DNA from: Kribbella voronezhensis
GTDB taxonomy: Bacteria; Actinomycetota; Actinomycetes; Propionibacteriales; Kribbellaceae
Length of the DNA: 64,000 nt
Assembly: GCF_004365175.1 (NCBI RefSeq)
Contig: NZ_SOCE01000001.1
Location: 855,154 to 919,153, forward strand
Reading direction: 5' to 3'
Shown: positions 48,686 through 57,279 of the stretch, in pieces
Numbering within the stretch: position 1 is the stretch's first letter
How the letters are laid out: each line of letters opens with the position of its first letter
The notes under the pieces: generated by a model
Databases searched by the model: none
Told to the model about the DNA's origin: nothing
What the model saw: only the letters and a program-made list of their open reading frames with translations
Program-made: the position numbers and the translations under genes

Positions 48686-49813
48686 TCAGACTAGCGAGGG
48701 CTGGAGGTTGAAGGACTTCAGCGAGGCCAGGCCGTCGGCGTACCAGTGGATCTCGGTGATGGCCGCGGGGCGGAGTTCCATCCGGAACAGCGACGTCATC
48801 GGGGCCTGCAGGACGCCGCGGACCATCAGTTTGATCGGCGTCACGTGGGTGACCACGACGACCGTCTTGCCCGGGTACGCCGACAACACCGAGTCGCGGG
48901 CGGACCTCGCTCGCCGGGCGCAGGCGTCGAACGACTCGCCACCGGGCGGCGCGACCGACGTCGACTCCATCCACGCGTTGAGTGCCTCGGGCCACTTCTC
49001 CCGCACCTCGGCGAACGTGAACCCGTCCCACTCGCCGAACGAGCACTCGATCCACGCGTCGTTCACCACCACGTCGAGCCCGAGCGCCCCGGCCACCACA
49101 TCGGCCGTCTGCCGGGCCCGCAGCATCGGGGACGAGATCACCGCGTCGACGCCACCGATCTTCGACAGGTACTGCGCGGCCGCGTGCGCCTGCGCCACCC
49201 CGGTCTCACTCAGCGCCGGGTCGGCTCCACCGGCACCCGAGAACCGCTTGTCCACGGTGTGCGGCGTCTCGCCGTGCCGCAGGAAGATCAGCTGCGTCGG
49301 CGGCTCGGTCTGCGCACCCCAACCGCGCATGGCCTTCTGCTGATCGGTCGCCTCGGTCGGTACGGCGGCTGCTGCGGGAGCCGCCTCGCTAGGGTGGCGC
49401 GGAACCGGAATGCCGTCGAGCGCCATGTTCGCCAGCGCGTCGGCGGCCGCGTTCTGCGCCCGCGGCACCCAGGTCCACTCGGTCCCGAACGGCGCCAGCG
49501 ACTGCGCCTTCATCGCCAGCGGCTTCATGTCCGGGTGCTTGATCTTCCACCGGCCGGCCATCTGCTCGATCACCAGCTTGGAGTCCATCCGCACCTCGAT
49601 CGAGGCGTTCGGCGCGTACTCCGCGGCCAGCTCCAGGCCGGCGATCAACCCGCTGTACTCCGCGACGTTGTTGGTCGCGATGCCGATCGTCACACCGGCC
49701 TGAGCGATCACTTGACCGGTCCCGGGGTCGCGCACCAACGCGCCGTACGCCGCCGGGCCGGGGTTGCCGCGCGAGCCACCGTCGGCCTCGACGATCACGT
49801 GGGAGTAACTCAT
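48686..49813 (-). CDS. RNase H / histidine phosphatase fusion (Rv2228c-like)
   Basis: Two-domain protein of 375 residues. Residues 1-135 are an RNase HI domain: VEADGGSRGNPGPAAYGALV with the Asp, NVAEYSGLIAGLELA with Glu, RMDSKLVIEQMAG with Asp and NAAADALANMA with the last Asp. After a Pro/Ala linker the second domain is a phosphoglycerate mutase/CobC-like phosphatase with IFLRHGETPHT near residue 176 and VVTHVTPIKLMV. The mycobacterial Rv2228c has both RNase H and alpha-ribazole phosphatase activity. ATG 49813 overlaps the zinc-ribbon gene by 4 nt, the conserved order Rv2229c-Rv2228c. Confidence 0.94.
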   Translation of the reverse strand: MSYSHVIVEADGGSRGNPGPAAYGALVRDPGTGQVIAQAGVTIGIATNNVAEYSGLIAGLELAAEYAPNASIEVRMDSKLVIEQMAGRWKIKHPDMKPLAMKAQSLAPFGTEWTWVPRAQNAAADALANMALDGIPVPRHPSEAAPAAAAVPTEATDQQKAMRGWGAQTEPPTQLIFLRHGETPHTVDKRFSGAGGADPALSETGVAQAHAAAQYLSKIGGVDAVISSPMLRARQTADVVAGALGLDVVVNDAWIECSFGEWDGFTFAEVREKWPEALNAWMESTSVAPPGGESFDACARRARSARDSVLSAYPGKTVVVVTHVTPIKLMVRGVLQAPMTSLFRMELRPAAITEIHWYADGLASLKSFNLQPSLV

Positions 49814-50553
49814 ACGCTGCTTTCCGAAGTACGAACCAGAATGCGGCCGCACTCCTCACAACGCAGTACAGCGTCAGGTGCCGCGGCCTTGAACTTCGTC
49901 AGGTCGGACGGCGCCAGCTCCATCCGGCAACCCATGCAGCGCTTGCCGACCAGCGGCGCCGCCCCGATCCCGCCGTTGCGCTCACGCAGCTTCTGGTACG
50001 TCGTGATCAGGTCGTCCGGCAACTCCGCGGCGACGGCCGCGCGCTTGTCGCCCAGCACGGTGCGCTGCTCGTCGAGCTCCTTGAGCGCGGCGTCCCGGGT
50101 GCTCTCCAGCTCGGCCTGCCGGCCGGCGAACGCCTCCGCCCTCGAACGCAGGTCGGCCTGCACCGCCTCGGCGGCCTCCAGCCGCTCCATCACTTCGAGC
50201 TCGGCGTCCTCCAGGTCGGAGATCCGGCGGTCCAGCGAGCCGATCTCGTGCTGCAGGTTCTCCAGGTCGCGCGGCGAGGTGACCGCGCCGGAGTCGAGGC
50301 GCTGCTGGTTGCGGGCCTTGCGCTGGCGGACCTGGTCGACATCGCTGTCGGCCTTCTTCTGCTCGCGCTGCAGATCGCTGACCTCGGTGTCGGCGGTGAC
50401 GAGTTCGCGGTCGACCACGGACTTCTCCGCGCCCAGCTCGGCCAGGGCCTGGTGCTCGGGCAGCGATTTGCGCTTGTGGGCGACCTGATCCAGCTGCAGG
50501 TCGAGATCCTGCAGGTCCAGTAACCGGCGTTGGACGGCGGGCTCGGCGTTCAG
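49810..50553 (-). CDS. Zinc-ribbon coiled-coil protein (Rv2229c-like), CTG start
   Basis: A 247-residue protein: N-terminal coiled coil (QRRLLDLQDLDLQLDQVAHK, then long heptads to about residue 190) and a C-terminal zinc ribbon with CMGC and CEEC (KRCMGCRMELAPSDL; VLRCEECGRILV). The family sits between NIF3 and the RNase H fusion and its role is unclear; it resembles a putative nucleic-acid chaperone. The normal N-terminus is reached only from a CTG at 50553, which has AAAAGGAG 6 nt upstream; an in-frame stop lies six codons further up and no ATG/GTG/TTG is available. An internal GTG at 50418 would remove 45 conserved-looking residues. Confidence 0.88.
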   Translation of the reverse strand: MNAEPAVQRRLLDLQDLDLQLDQVAHKRKSLPEHQALAELGAEKSVVDRELVTADTEVSDLQREQKKADSDVDQVRQRKARNQQRLDSGAVTSPRDLENLQHEIGSLDRRISDLEDAELEVMERLEAAEAVQADLRSRAEAFAGRQAELESTRDAALKELDEQRTVLGDKRAAVAAELPDDLITTYQKLRERNGGIGAAPLVGKRCMGCRMELAPSDLTKFKAAAPDAVLRCEECGRILVRTSESSV

Positions 50554-50597
50554 GGTCGGCTCCTTTTAGCTCAGTTCAATTGTCAGCAACCGCACCG

Positions 50598-50690
50598 TCA
50601 GAGCCGCAGGGTCCAGGCGTCGGTGCAGAGCGTCGAGATGTGAGTGTCCACGGTACTGCCCCGAGCTCGCAAGGCAGCAATCCACCTGCC
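50598..50690 (-). pseudogene. Second copy of the NIF3 3' end (remnant)
   Basis: Just beyond the lipoprotein stop, the minus strand encodes RARGSTVDTHISTLCTDAWT then LRL and a stop (50669-50598). The functional NIF3 gene ends ASRGFTISTTVSTICTDAWT, ARY and a stop. Fourteen of 20 aligned residues (after the RG) match, including the final TDAWT, and the DNA also matches in this part. There is no start codon or upstream domain, so this is a left-over gene end. It lies exactly where the NIF3 end would be if the lipoprotein gene were absent. Confidence 0.7.
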
Positions 50691-50694
50691 GTGA

Positions 50695-52155
50695 TCAGAA
50701 GAACCGGCCGACGATCTCGGTCGCCAGCGGCTCGAGATCTTTCGTCCGGGCCGGGTCGAGCCGGCCGGCGCGGCCTTTCGAGAAGGCGAAGTCGAGCTCG
50801 AGGAAGACCCCTTGCCCGCAGTCCACCACCAGCACGTTCTCGGCCGCGCCGGTCTTGAGCTTCGCCTCGCGACCGGCGATCTTCGGGGACTGGAGGTCCG
50901 ACTGGTAGGCGAGCGACGACTGGTTGCTGATGCCCACGACGATCTGGAGGCGATGTGCCTGCTCCACATACGTGCAGCTCTCGTCGCGCGTGGTCACGGG
51001 CTGGAGACCGGCTCCGAGGATTTTGCCGACTGAGGCCGTACTGATCGCGCAAACCACATTGGGATCCGCCTGCGCTCGGCGAAGGATCTCCGCGGCACTT
51101 TTCGGCGCATCCACCGGCACGTAGGGCTGGCACGGTGTCCGGTCGTCGAGGTTCAGATCCGCGCAGGCACCCGGCCGAGGTGAGTCAGGTTCGTCCGCGC
51201 GCAGGTACAAGGGGTACTGCGCCGAGGCTCGCTTCGGTGCCGGACCGGCGAGAAGCGTCTGGGCCTTCCTGACCAACTGCTGTCCCGCGGAGCACGTCGG
51301 CGCAGTGATGTCGACCCGGATCCGGTCGTTCGGGGCCGGCTGCCCGGAAAGTCCCTGGTCCCACGTCAGGCTGCACTCCTTGTACTCGTCCACCCCGACC
51401 GTCCGGCCGCCGATCCGCAGCGTCTTCTTGGACGCCTTCAGCGCGGTTCCGTACCAGATGCCGAGGCTCGCGGTACGGCCGGTGCAACCGTTGACGAAGT
51501 CCGACGAGGCGCCACCGAGCTGCAGCGATCCGACCGGCTGACCGAGAATCGCGCTCAGTGCTGCGCAACCGCTCCAGCCCGCCAGCGGTACGCGCGCCGG
51601 AGTACCCGCCTTGGTCAGCACCGGAACGGCCGCCGCTGCGAAGGCATCGGCCTCGCGGCAAGCGGTTTCGGGTCGCGTGAACTTCGTGGAGCTGAAGAAG
51701 CGGATCGAGTAGTCGAAGGACACCGGCATCCAGACCGTGCACTCGTCATCGAAGCGCTGCCGGTAGATCCGGGCACCGCGCACCTCGCCGAGCTCCCACG
51801 CGAACCGTTTGCTCCAGTCACCCCACGCGCCGAGTTCGGCGCGGACCAGAGCGTTCCGGCCCTCGATCTCGCAGGTATGCGGACTGGTTCTGCGGACGGT
51901 CGCCTTGCCGAGGCTCGGCGCCTTGGTGGGATCGAGCAACCGGCAGGCGTCGATGCCGGTCAGCGTCGAGACGACCCTGGCGAGGTCGCGGTCCTTCGGA
52001 ACCTCGGCCTTCGGGTGAGACACCGAGGGCAGGCCGGCCGGCGTGCCGGTCGGCTGTGCCGGCTGTGGGTTCGTCTCCGGCTTCTCGGCGGGTCCGCAGG
52101 CCGACAACAGCAGACCGGCCAGCACCAGCGCGACGGCCCCCAGACGCAGGTTCAT
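50695..52155 (-). CDS. Lipoprotein with three DUF3558-like repeats
   Basis: A 486-residue exported lipoprotein: MNLRLGAVALVLAGLLLSAC with the lipobox Cys at residue 20, then a Pro/Thr-rich linker (to residue 50). Three related segments follow, each with a Cys near its start and a Cys about 30 residues later: DACRLLDPTKAPSLGKATV (near 70), SGCAALSAILGQPVGSLQLG (near 195) and VVCAISTASVGKILGAGLQP (near 365), as in DUF3558-type actinobacterial lipoproteins. ATG at 52155 has TAGGGT 7 nt upstream (leaderless). It interrupts the otherwise conserved NIF3-zinc ribbon order and is followed by a NIF3 3'-end remnant. Role unknown, cell-surface. Confidence 0.82.
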   Translation of the reverse strand: MNLRLGAVALVLAGLLLSACGPAEKPETNPQPAQPTGTPAGLPSVSHPKAEVPKDRDLARVVSTLTGIDACRLLDPTKAPSLGKATVRRTSPHTCEIEGRNALVRAELGAWGDWSKRFAWELGEVRGARIYRQRFDDECTVWMPVSFDYSIRFFSSTKFTRPETACREADAFAAAAVPVLTKAGTPARVPLAGWSGCAALSAILGQPVGSLQLGGASSDFVNGCTGRTASLGIWYGTALKASKKTLRIGGRTVGVDEYKECSLTWDQGLSGQPAPNDRIRVDITAPTCSAGQQLVRKAQTLLAGPAPKRASAQYPLYLRADEPDSPRPGACADLNLDDRTPCQPYVPVDAPKSAAEILRRAQADPNVVCAISTASVGKILGAGLQPVTTRDESCTYVEQAHRLQIVVGISNQSSLAYQSDLQSPKIAGREAKLKTGAAENVLVVDCGQGVFLELDFAFSKGRAGRLDPARTKDLEPLATEIVGRFF

Positions 52156-52203
52156 GGGCGCCACCCTAGAGCCGTTCGGGTCTAGTCCAGCGGCAGCTGG
52201 CTT

Positions 52204-53337
52204 TCAGTAGCGAGCGGTCCAGGCGTCCGTGCAGATCGTCGACACGGTCGTGCTGATGGTGAATCCCCGCGAGGCGAGACGGTCTGCGACCAGCCGCTCG
52301 GCGTCCTCGAGCCACGGCCATTCGCTGGCCCAGTGTGCGACGTCGATCAGCGCCGGGCCCTCGTCGTACGCGCGTGCCTCGGTCGCCGGGTGATGCCGGA
52401 GGTCGGCCGTCACGTACGCATCGACCCCCGCGGCGCGGACCCGGTCGAACTCGGAGTCGCCCGCTCCCCCGACGACAGCCACGGACTCGACCCGCCGCTG
52501 CAAATCACCGGACACCCGTACGCCGTGCTGCGTCGGCGGCAGGTTCGCGGCAACAGTCGCAGCGAACCCCTCGAGCGTCAGCGGCTCCGCCAGTACGCCG
52601 ATCCGCCCGCCGCCGAGGTCGCTCGGCAACGCGGCCAACTCGAAGATGTCGAACGCCGGCTCCTCGTACGGATGCGCGCTCCTGATCGCTTCGACCGCCG
52701 CCCGCCGGCGATGCCGCGGCAGCACCATCTCCACGCGGGACTCGGGCACGACCTCGATCTCACCGACTTTGCCGATCGCCGGATTCGCACCTTCCCGCGG
52801 GCGGAAGGTGCCTTCGCCGGCCGACATCCACGCGGCGCGGTCGTAGTCGCCGATCTGTCCGGCACCAATCGCGGCGAGAGCGTCGATCACCTTCTGGGTG
52901 TCGTCGACCGGCACATAGACGACGAGCTTGTCCATCGGGTCCTGCGGCAAGGCCTTCAGCGGCCGGGTGTCCTGCAGGTTGAGCTTCCTGGCGAGGGCGT
53001 CGCTCACGCCGGGGTTCGCGTTGTCCGCGTTGGTGTGGCAGACGTGCAGCGCCGTACCGCTCTTGATCAGGTCGTGGATGACCTTGCCCTTGGGCGTGGT
53101 CGCCGCGACGCTGTTCACGCCGCGGAGCAGCAGCGGATGGTGGGTGACCAGCAGGTCGAAGTTCCCGCTGATCGCCTCGTCGACGACGACCCGCATCGGG
53201 TCGACCGCGAAGAGGATCTTCCGCACCGGTTGGTCCAGGTCCCCGGTCACGAGCCCGACCGCGTCCCAGCTCTCCGCCCAGGCAGGGTCGTACAACGCGT
53301 CGAGGACCGCAAGCACGTCACCAAGTGTCGGTTCCAC
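52204..53337 (-). CDS. NIF3-like dinuclear metal protein
   Basis: NIF3/DUF34 family, 377 residues, a metal-binding hexamer-forming fold: GLVTGDLDQPVRKILFAVDP (near residue 28), LLVTHHPLLLRGVNS with the His pair near residue 62, LHVCHTNADNANPGVSDALA (near residue 97), then a CutA-like insert and the second half VTADLRHHPATEARAYDEGP. Its reported activities include GTP cyclohydrolase I-like function for some members, but this is not settled. GTG 53337 has CAGGAT 6 nt upstream. It is the start of the Rv2230c-2229c-2228c type run, here split by a lipoprotein gene. Confidence 0.93.
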   Translation of the reverse strand: MEPTLGDVLAVLDALYDPAWAESWDAVGLVTGDLDQPVRKILFAVDPMRVVVDEAISGNFDLLVTHHPLLLRGVNSVAATTPKGKVIHDLIKSGTALHVCHTNADNANPGVSDALARKLNLQDTRPLKALPQDPMDKLVVYVPVDDTQKVIDALAAIGAGQIGDYDRAAWMSAGEGTFRPREGANPAIGKVGEIEVVPESRVEMVLPRHRRRAAVEAIRSAHPYEEPAFDIFELAALPSDLGGGRIGVLAEPLTLEGFAATVAANLPPTQHGVRVSGDLQRRVESVAVVGGAGDSEFDRVRAAGVDAYVTADLRHHPATEARAYDEGPALIDVAHWASEWPWLEDAERLVADRLASRGFTISTTVSTICTDAWTARY

Positions 53338-53355
53338 GCCACCATCCTGCCGCGT

Positions 53356-53391
53356 CGAGGCGCGAGACGGCCGCAGGGGGCAGCCGCCTCG
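53356..53391 (-). terminator. Hairpin after the alpha-glucosidase gene
   Basis: CGAGGCG pairs with CGCCTCG (7 bp) with an imperfect inner GGC-GC/GC-GCC stem; it lies 26 nt past the stop of the GH13 gene on the minus strand and just before the NIF3 gene. Confidence 0.5.
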
Positions 53392-53416
53392 CGTCACGGC
53401 GTACGGGAATCTCTTG

Positions 53417-55075
53417 CTAGATCAGCCAGGCGGTCGTGTCGGAGGGAAGCTTGTCGCCTTCGAGCGGGCCGCTGGACAGGACGACCGCGCCCTCGGGGAG
53501 CTCGATCGGGGCGGCGCCGAAGTTGGTCACCGACTGCCAGCCGCCCGGGCGCTTGAAGTGCAGGGCCCACTCGACTCCGTCCACCCATTCGAGGGCCTCG
53601 CTGGTCTGCAGGCCCCGGCGTACGGCGAGGGCCTTGCGGTAGAGACTCAGCGTCGATCCGGGGTCGCCTTCCTGCGCCTCCACGGAGTACTGACCGAACC
53701 ACGTCGGTTGCAGCAGGTGCGAACCGCCCGCGCCGAAGCCGAACGACAGCCCGCCGATCGTCCACGGCAGTGGCACGCGGCAGCCGTCGCGGCCCTTTTC
53801 GGCCCCCTTCGAGCGGAAGTACGCCGGGTCTTGCAGGCTCGCCGCCGGCAACTCGCCGACCTCCTGCAGACCGAGCTCCTCACCTTGATACAGGTACGCC
53901 GAACCGGGCAGCGCCAGCATCAGCAGAACCGCCGCCCGCGCACGCCGCAACCCTTGTACTACGTCGACTGTGGGCTCCGTGCCGTTGCTGAGCAGCCACG
54001 CCTTGCCGTCCTGCCAGGCGCCTTCCGGATCGTTCGGCAGCCCGTACCGCGTCGCGTGCCGGACGACGTCGTGATTGGAGAACACCCAGGTGCTCGACGA
54101 ACCGTTGTCCTCGGCAAGCGCCAGGTTCTCCTCGATCACCTTGCGGAACTTGGCGTAGTCCCAGTCGGCCTGCAGAAGATCGAAGTTGAAGGCCTGGCCG
54201 AGCCCGTCGGCACTCGCGTACCGCGCGCGGCGGGCGGCCGGGACGAATGCCTCGGCCACGGCCGAGCGGGGCGGGTCGTACTCGTTGAGCACCTTGCGCC
54301 ACTCGGTGTAGATCTCGTGCACCTCGTCGCGGTCCCACAACGGGTGCAGGCCGTTGGACTCCGACTGGCGCGGCAGCGTGGTCTTCGACGGCAGCGGCTC
54401 ACTGAGGTCCTTGACCAGTGCGTGCGCGACATCGATCCGGAACCCGTCGACGCCGCGGTCCGACCAGAACCGCAGGGTGGTCAGGAAGTCGTCGCGGACC
54501 TCCTGGTTGTGCCAGTTGAGATCGGGCTGCTCGGCCGCGAAGAGGTGCAGGTACCACTGGCCGTCCTCGGTCCGGGCCCAGGCGGATCCACCGAAGACCG
54601 AGTCCCAGTCCGACGGCGGCTCTGCTCCGGCCGGGCCGGTCCCGTCGCGGAAGATGTACCGGTCGCGTTCAGGTGAATCCTTCGGGGCGGCGAGGGCCTC
54701 GCGGAACCACTCGTGCCGGTCCGAGGTGTGGTTGGGGACGATGTCCACGATCAGCTTGATGCCGGCGGTGTGCAGCGCCTCGACCAGTTCGTCGAAGTCG
54801 GTCAGCGTGCCCAGCCGGGGGTCCACGTTGCGGTAGTCGTCGACGTCGTACCCGCCGTCGGCCAGGGCGGAGGGGTAGAACGGGCTCAGCCAGACGGCGT
54901 CGATGCCCAGCTCGGTCAGGTACGCAACCCGGCTGATGATGCCCTGCAGATCGCCCACGCCGTCGGCGTCGGAGTCGGCGAAGCTGCGCGGGTAGATCTG
55001 GTAGACGACGGCCTGCCGCCACCAGTCGGGGTCGGACGATTCACGTGCGGGGATCACCTGATCTGTGCTGGTCAA
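53417..55075 (-). CDS. Alpha-glucosidase, GH13 (oligo-1,6/maltase type)
   Basis: A 552-residue GH13 enzyme that hydrolyses alpha-glucosidic bonds of imported oligosaccharides; cytoplasmic (no signal peptide). Conserved regions: VYQIYPRSFADSDADGVGDL (residues 24-43), DIVPNHTSDRHEWF, GVDGFRIDVAHALVKD (catalytic Asp near residue 216), SAVAEAFV (Glu) and WVFSNHDVVRH (third Asp). The start is a TTG at 55075 with a GTGAGG ribosome-site-like stretch; a GTG six codons later is possible. It is divergent from a ROK regulator with a shared AT-rich operator region, so repression by that regulator in the absence of sugar is likely. Confidence 0.92.
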   Translation of the reverse strand: MTSTDQVIPARESSDPDWWRQAVVYQIYPRSFADSDADGVGDLQGIISRVAYLTELGIDAVWLSPFYPSALADGGYDVDDYRNVDPRLGTLTDFDELVEALHTAGIKLIVDIVPNHTSDRHEWFREALAAPKDSPERDRYIFRDGTGPAGAEPPSDWDSVFGGSAWARTEDGQWYLHLFAAEQPDLNWHNQEVRDDFLTTLRFWSDRGVDGFRIDVAHALVKDLSEPLPSKTTLPRQSESNGLHPLWDRDEVHEIYTEWRKVLNEYDPPRSAVAEAFVPAARRARYASADGLGQAFNFDLLQADWDYAKFRKVIEENLALAEDNGSSSTWVFSNHDVVRHATRYGLPNDPEGAWQDGKAWLLSNGTEPTVDVVQGLRRARAAVLLMLALPGSAYLYQGEELGLQEVGELPAASLQDPAYFRSKGAEKGRDGCRVPLPWTIGGLSFGFGAGGSHLLQPTWFGQYSVEAQEGDPGSTLSLYRKALAVRRGLQTSEALEWVDGVEWALHFKRPGGWQSVTNFGAAPIELPEGAVVLSSGPLEGDKLPSDTTAWLI

Positions 55076-55148
55076 GAGCGCCTCACTCGGTTGGTTCCGG
55101 CGACCGGCGGTCCGCGGTGTTTCCGGCGGATGGCGGCGGGGTTGCCGG

Positions 55149-55177
55149 TTGATTTATATAGACTCTAAATTTAGATT
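55149..55177 (+). promoter_or_regulatory. ROK promoter with perfect palindrome
   Basis: TTGATT (55149-55154), 17-nt spacer, TAGATT (55172-55177). The perfect dyad TCTAAATTTAGA (55164-55175) overlaps the -10. On the other strand TATATA-like sequence lies next to it, so the same site can govern the divergent alpha-glucosidase. The site is an A/T island in very GC-rich DNA. Confidence 0.72.
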
Positions 55178-55222
55178 CTGCAGTATTGTGCGCGGGCGGT
55201 TGCGAGGAGGTCAAGGGGGAAA

Positions 55223-56413
55223 ATGACGAAGACGTCGGCGGCCACACCACCGCTGTTACGCAGGGTCAACGCCGGGAAACTGCTCGGCGTACTGTCGAGC
55301 ACGGGCGTGATGACCGGCACCGGCCTGATCGAGGCCACCGGCCTGACCCGCGCGACGGTGCATGCCGTCTGCAACGACCTGATCGCGATGGGCTGGGTGG
55401 TCGAACACGACCCGGGCCGGGACGACAGCCTGGTCGGCCGGCCGTCGCGACGGTTCGAGTTCAACAGTCACGCGGGGTATGTGCTCGGGATCGACGTGGG
55501 CGCGGCCAAGACGACGGTGCTGCTCGCGGATCTGCGCGGGGAGACGGTGGCGAAGGCCGGGCGCTCGTTCCAGCGGTCCACTTCTGCCGCCGAGCGCACG
55601 TCGCACGTGCACGACGCGGTCGTCGAGACGTTGTCCGTTGCGGGGATCACGGATGCTTCGGTGCTGGCCGCGGGAGTCGGCGTCGCCGCGCCGGTCGATC
55701 GGGACGGGAACATCCTGGTCGACGACGAGTTCTGGCGGCAGTTCGACACCGGGCTGACCACGCGGCTGACGTCGTTGCACGGCTGGCCGGTGCTGCTGGA
55801 GAACGACGCTAACCTGGCGGCGCTGGGCGAACACTGGCGCGGCGAGGCCCGCGGGGTCGACGACCTCGTCGTACTGCTGGCCGGTGAGCGCTTCGGTTCC
55901 GGGCTGATGGACTCGGGCCGGCTCTTGCACGGCAGCCGCGGTGGGGCCGGCGAGATGGTCTACCTCAAGCTCGTCGAAGGCGTCGGCGACACCCACGGGA
56001 TCGCCCGGATCGCCCGTGAACAAGGGCTTTCCGCGGTCGCCTCATCCGTTCCGACCCGATTACGGGAGCTCCCCGGGCCGGTCACCGCCGAACTCGTCTT
56101 CGCCGCCGCGGCCGACGGCGACAAAGTTGCCCAAGGCATCCTTGACGACATCGCCACCCGAACGGCCCGCGTCATCGCCACCCTCGGTATCGTCTTCAAC
56201 CCCGCCCTGGTGGTCATCGGCGGCGCCGTCGCCTCGGCCGCCGGCTCCCTCCTCCCCCAGATCGAGGCCGACCTGGCCACATTCACCGCCACCCCACCAC
56301 GAGTCACCACGTCCTCTCTCGGCGACGCGATCGTCGGCGTGGGCGCAGTACGCCACGCCCTCAACTACGTCGAAACCCACGCCCTCGACCTCGACCTCCA
56401 CCCACGCCCCTGA
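55223..56413 (+). CDS. ROK-family transcription regulator
   Basis: A 396-residue sugar-responsive repressor: N-terminal winged helix (LLGVLSSTGVMTGTGLIEAT, GLTRATVHAVCNDLIAMGWV, to residue 80) and a ROK sugar-kinase-like domain (VLGIDVGAAKTTVLLADLRG near residue 88; LENDANLAALGEHWRG near residue 192; GGAGEMVYLKLVE near residue 240). The usual zinc motif of ROK proteins, CxCGxxGCxE after the GH helix, is absent, as in some degenerate members. The ATG follows AAGGGGGAAA. It is divergent from the GH13 gene and likely binds the palindrome in its own promoter. Confidence 0.9.
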   Translation: MTKTSAATPPLLRRVNAGKLLGVLSSTGVMTGTGLIEATGLTRATVHAVCNDLIAMGWVVEHDPGRDDSLVGRPSRRFEFNSHAGYVLGIDVGAAKTTVLLADLRGETVAKAGRSFQRSTSAAERTSHVHDAVVETLSVAGITDASVLAAGVGVAAPVDRDGNILVDDEFWRQFDTGLTTRLTSLHGWPVLLENDANLAALGEHWRGEARGVDDLVVLLAGERFGSGLMDSGRLLHGSRGGAGEMVYLKLVEGVGDTHGIARIAREQGLSAVASSVPTRLRELPGPVTAELVFAAAADGDKVAQGILDDIATRTARVIATLGIVFNPALVVIGGAVASAAGSLLPQIEADLATFTATPPRVTTSSLGDAIVGVGAVRHALNYVETHALDLDLHPRP

Positions 56414-56496
56414 CCAACGATCCGAGGGCTGGCGGGATAGCCAGGTGGAAAGAAACAATCGCCAGGTGCAAGTTTGTTTCCAGTCGGGAGGCCCGC

Positions 56497-57159
56497 ATGA
56501 GTGAGCAGGAGTGGCGCGAGTTCTTGACGGCCGATGGCCTGGACGACTGGGTGGTGTTGCACGGCGGCGCGGTTGCTGTCTTCAGGACTCAGTCGTTGAG
56601 CGATGCCGCACGCCTTGCCGTGGCGATCGCCGAGACCTCGGGCGTCGAAGGCTCGGGCGTCCGGCTGTCGATCGACGGCGAGCAGCTCAGCGTGCGGTTG
56701 AATCGCGGCGTCTGGAAGCTGGAGGCCGGCCACATCGAGCTCGGGCGGGCGATCTCGGCGACTGCGCGACAGTACGGCGCCGTCGCCGATCGGGCGAGTG
56801 CACAGGAAGTCTCGCTGGCGATCGCGGCCAAGCCCGAGTCGATCGAAGTCGGCTTCTGGCGCGCCGCGCTCGGATACTCGCCGCTGGACGACGACAACGC
56901 CATCGATCCGCTCGGCCACGGCTCCACTGTCTGGATGCAGGAACTCAACCCGGACAAGCCTCTGCGGCACGCGATGCATATCGACGTCTCCGTAGCTCGC
57001 GAACACGTCGAGGCCCGCGTTGCGGCCGCCCTGGCTGCCGGAGGCCGCATCGTCGACGACTCCGAAGCCCCCCGCAGCTGGATCCTCGCCGACAGCGCCG
57101 GCAACCGCCTCTGCATCTGCGGCTGGCCAGACGGCTCCACCCTCACCAATCTGCAGTAG
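56497..57159 (+). CDS. PCD-like/VOC two-domain protein
   Basis: A 220-residue fusion: residues 1-100 resemble a pterin-4a-carbinolamine dehydratase (EWREFLTADGLDDWVVLHGG, FRTQSLSDAARLAVAIAETS, VRLSIDGEQLSVRL), but the key His pair of active dehydratases is not evident. Residues 115-215 are a VOC/glyoxalase-like domain (VGFWRAALGYSPLDDDNAID, MHIDVSVAREHVEARVAAAL, WILADSAGNRLCICGW). This combination is seen in actinobacteria; activity is not established. It follows the ROK gene after 83 nt and may be its own unit. Confidence 0.82.
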   Translation: MSEQEWREFLTADGLDDWVVLHGGAVAVFRTQSLSDAARLAVAIAETSGVEGSGVRLSIDGEQLSVRLNRGVWKLEAGHIELGRAISATARQYGAVADRASAQEVSLAIAAKPESIEVGFWRAALGYSPLDDDNAIDPLGHGSTVWMQELNPDKPLRHAMHIDVSVAREHVEARVAAALAAGGRIVDDSEAPRSWILADSAGNRLCICGWPDGSTLTNLQ

Positions 57160-57279
57160 CTCAGTCGACCCCGACCGTCAGCCGTACGACGCCCCGCGCC
57201 GCGTCGGCCAGCCACCGTCCCGGATCCGTCCAATCCGGGTCCACCAAATCGGGGGCCGCCGACACGACGCGGGGCGAAC

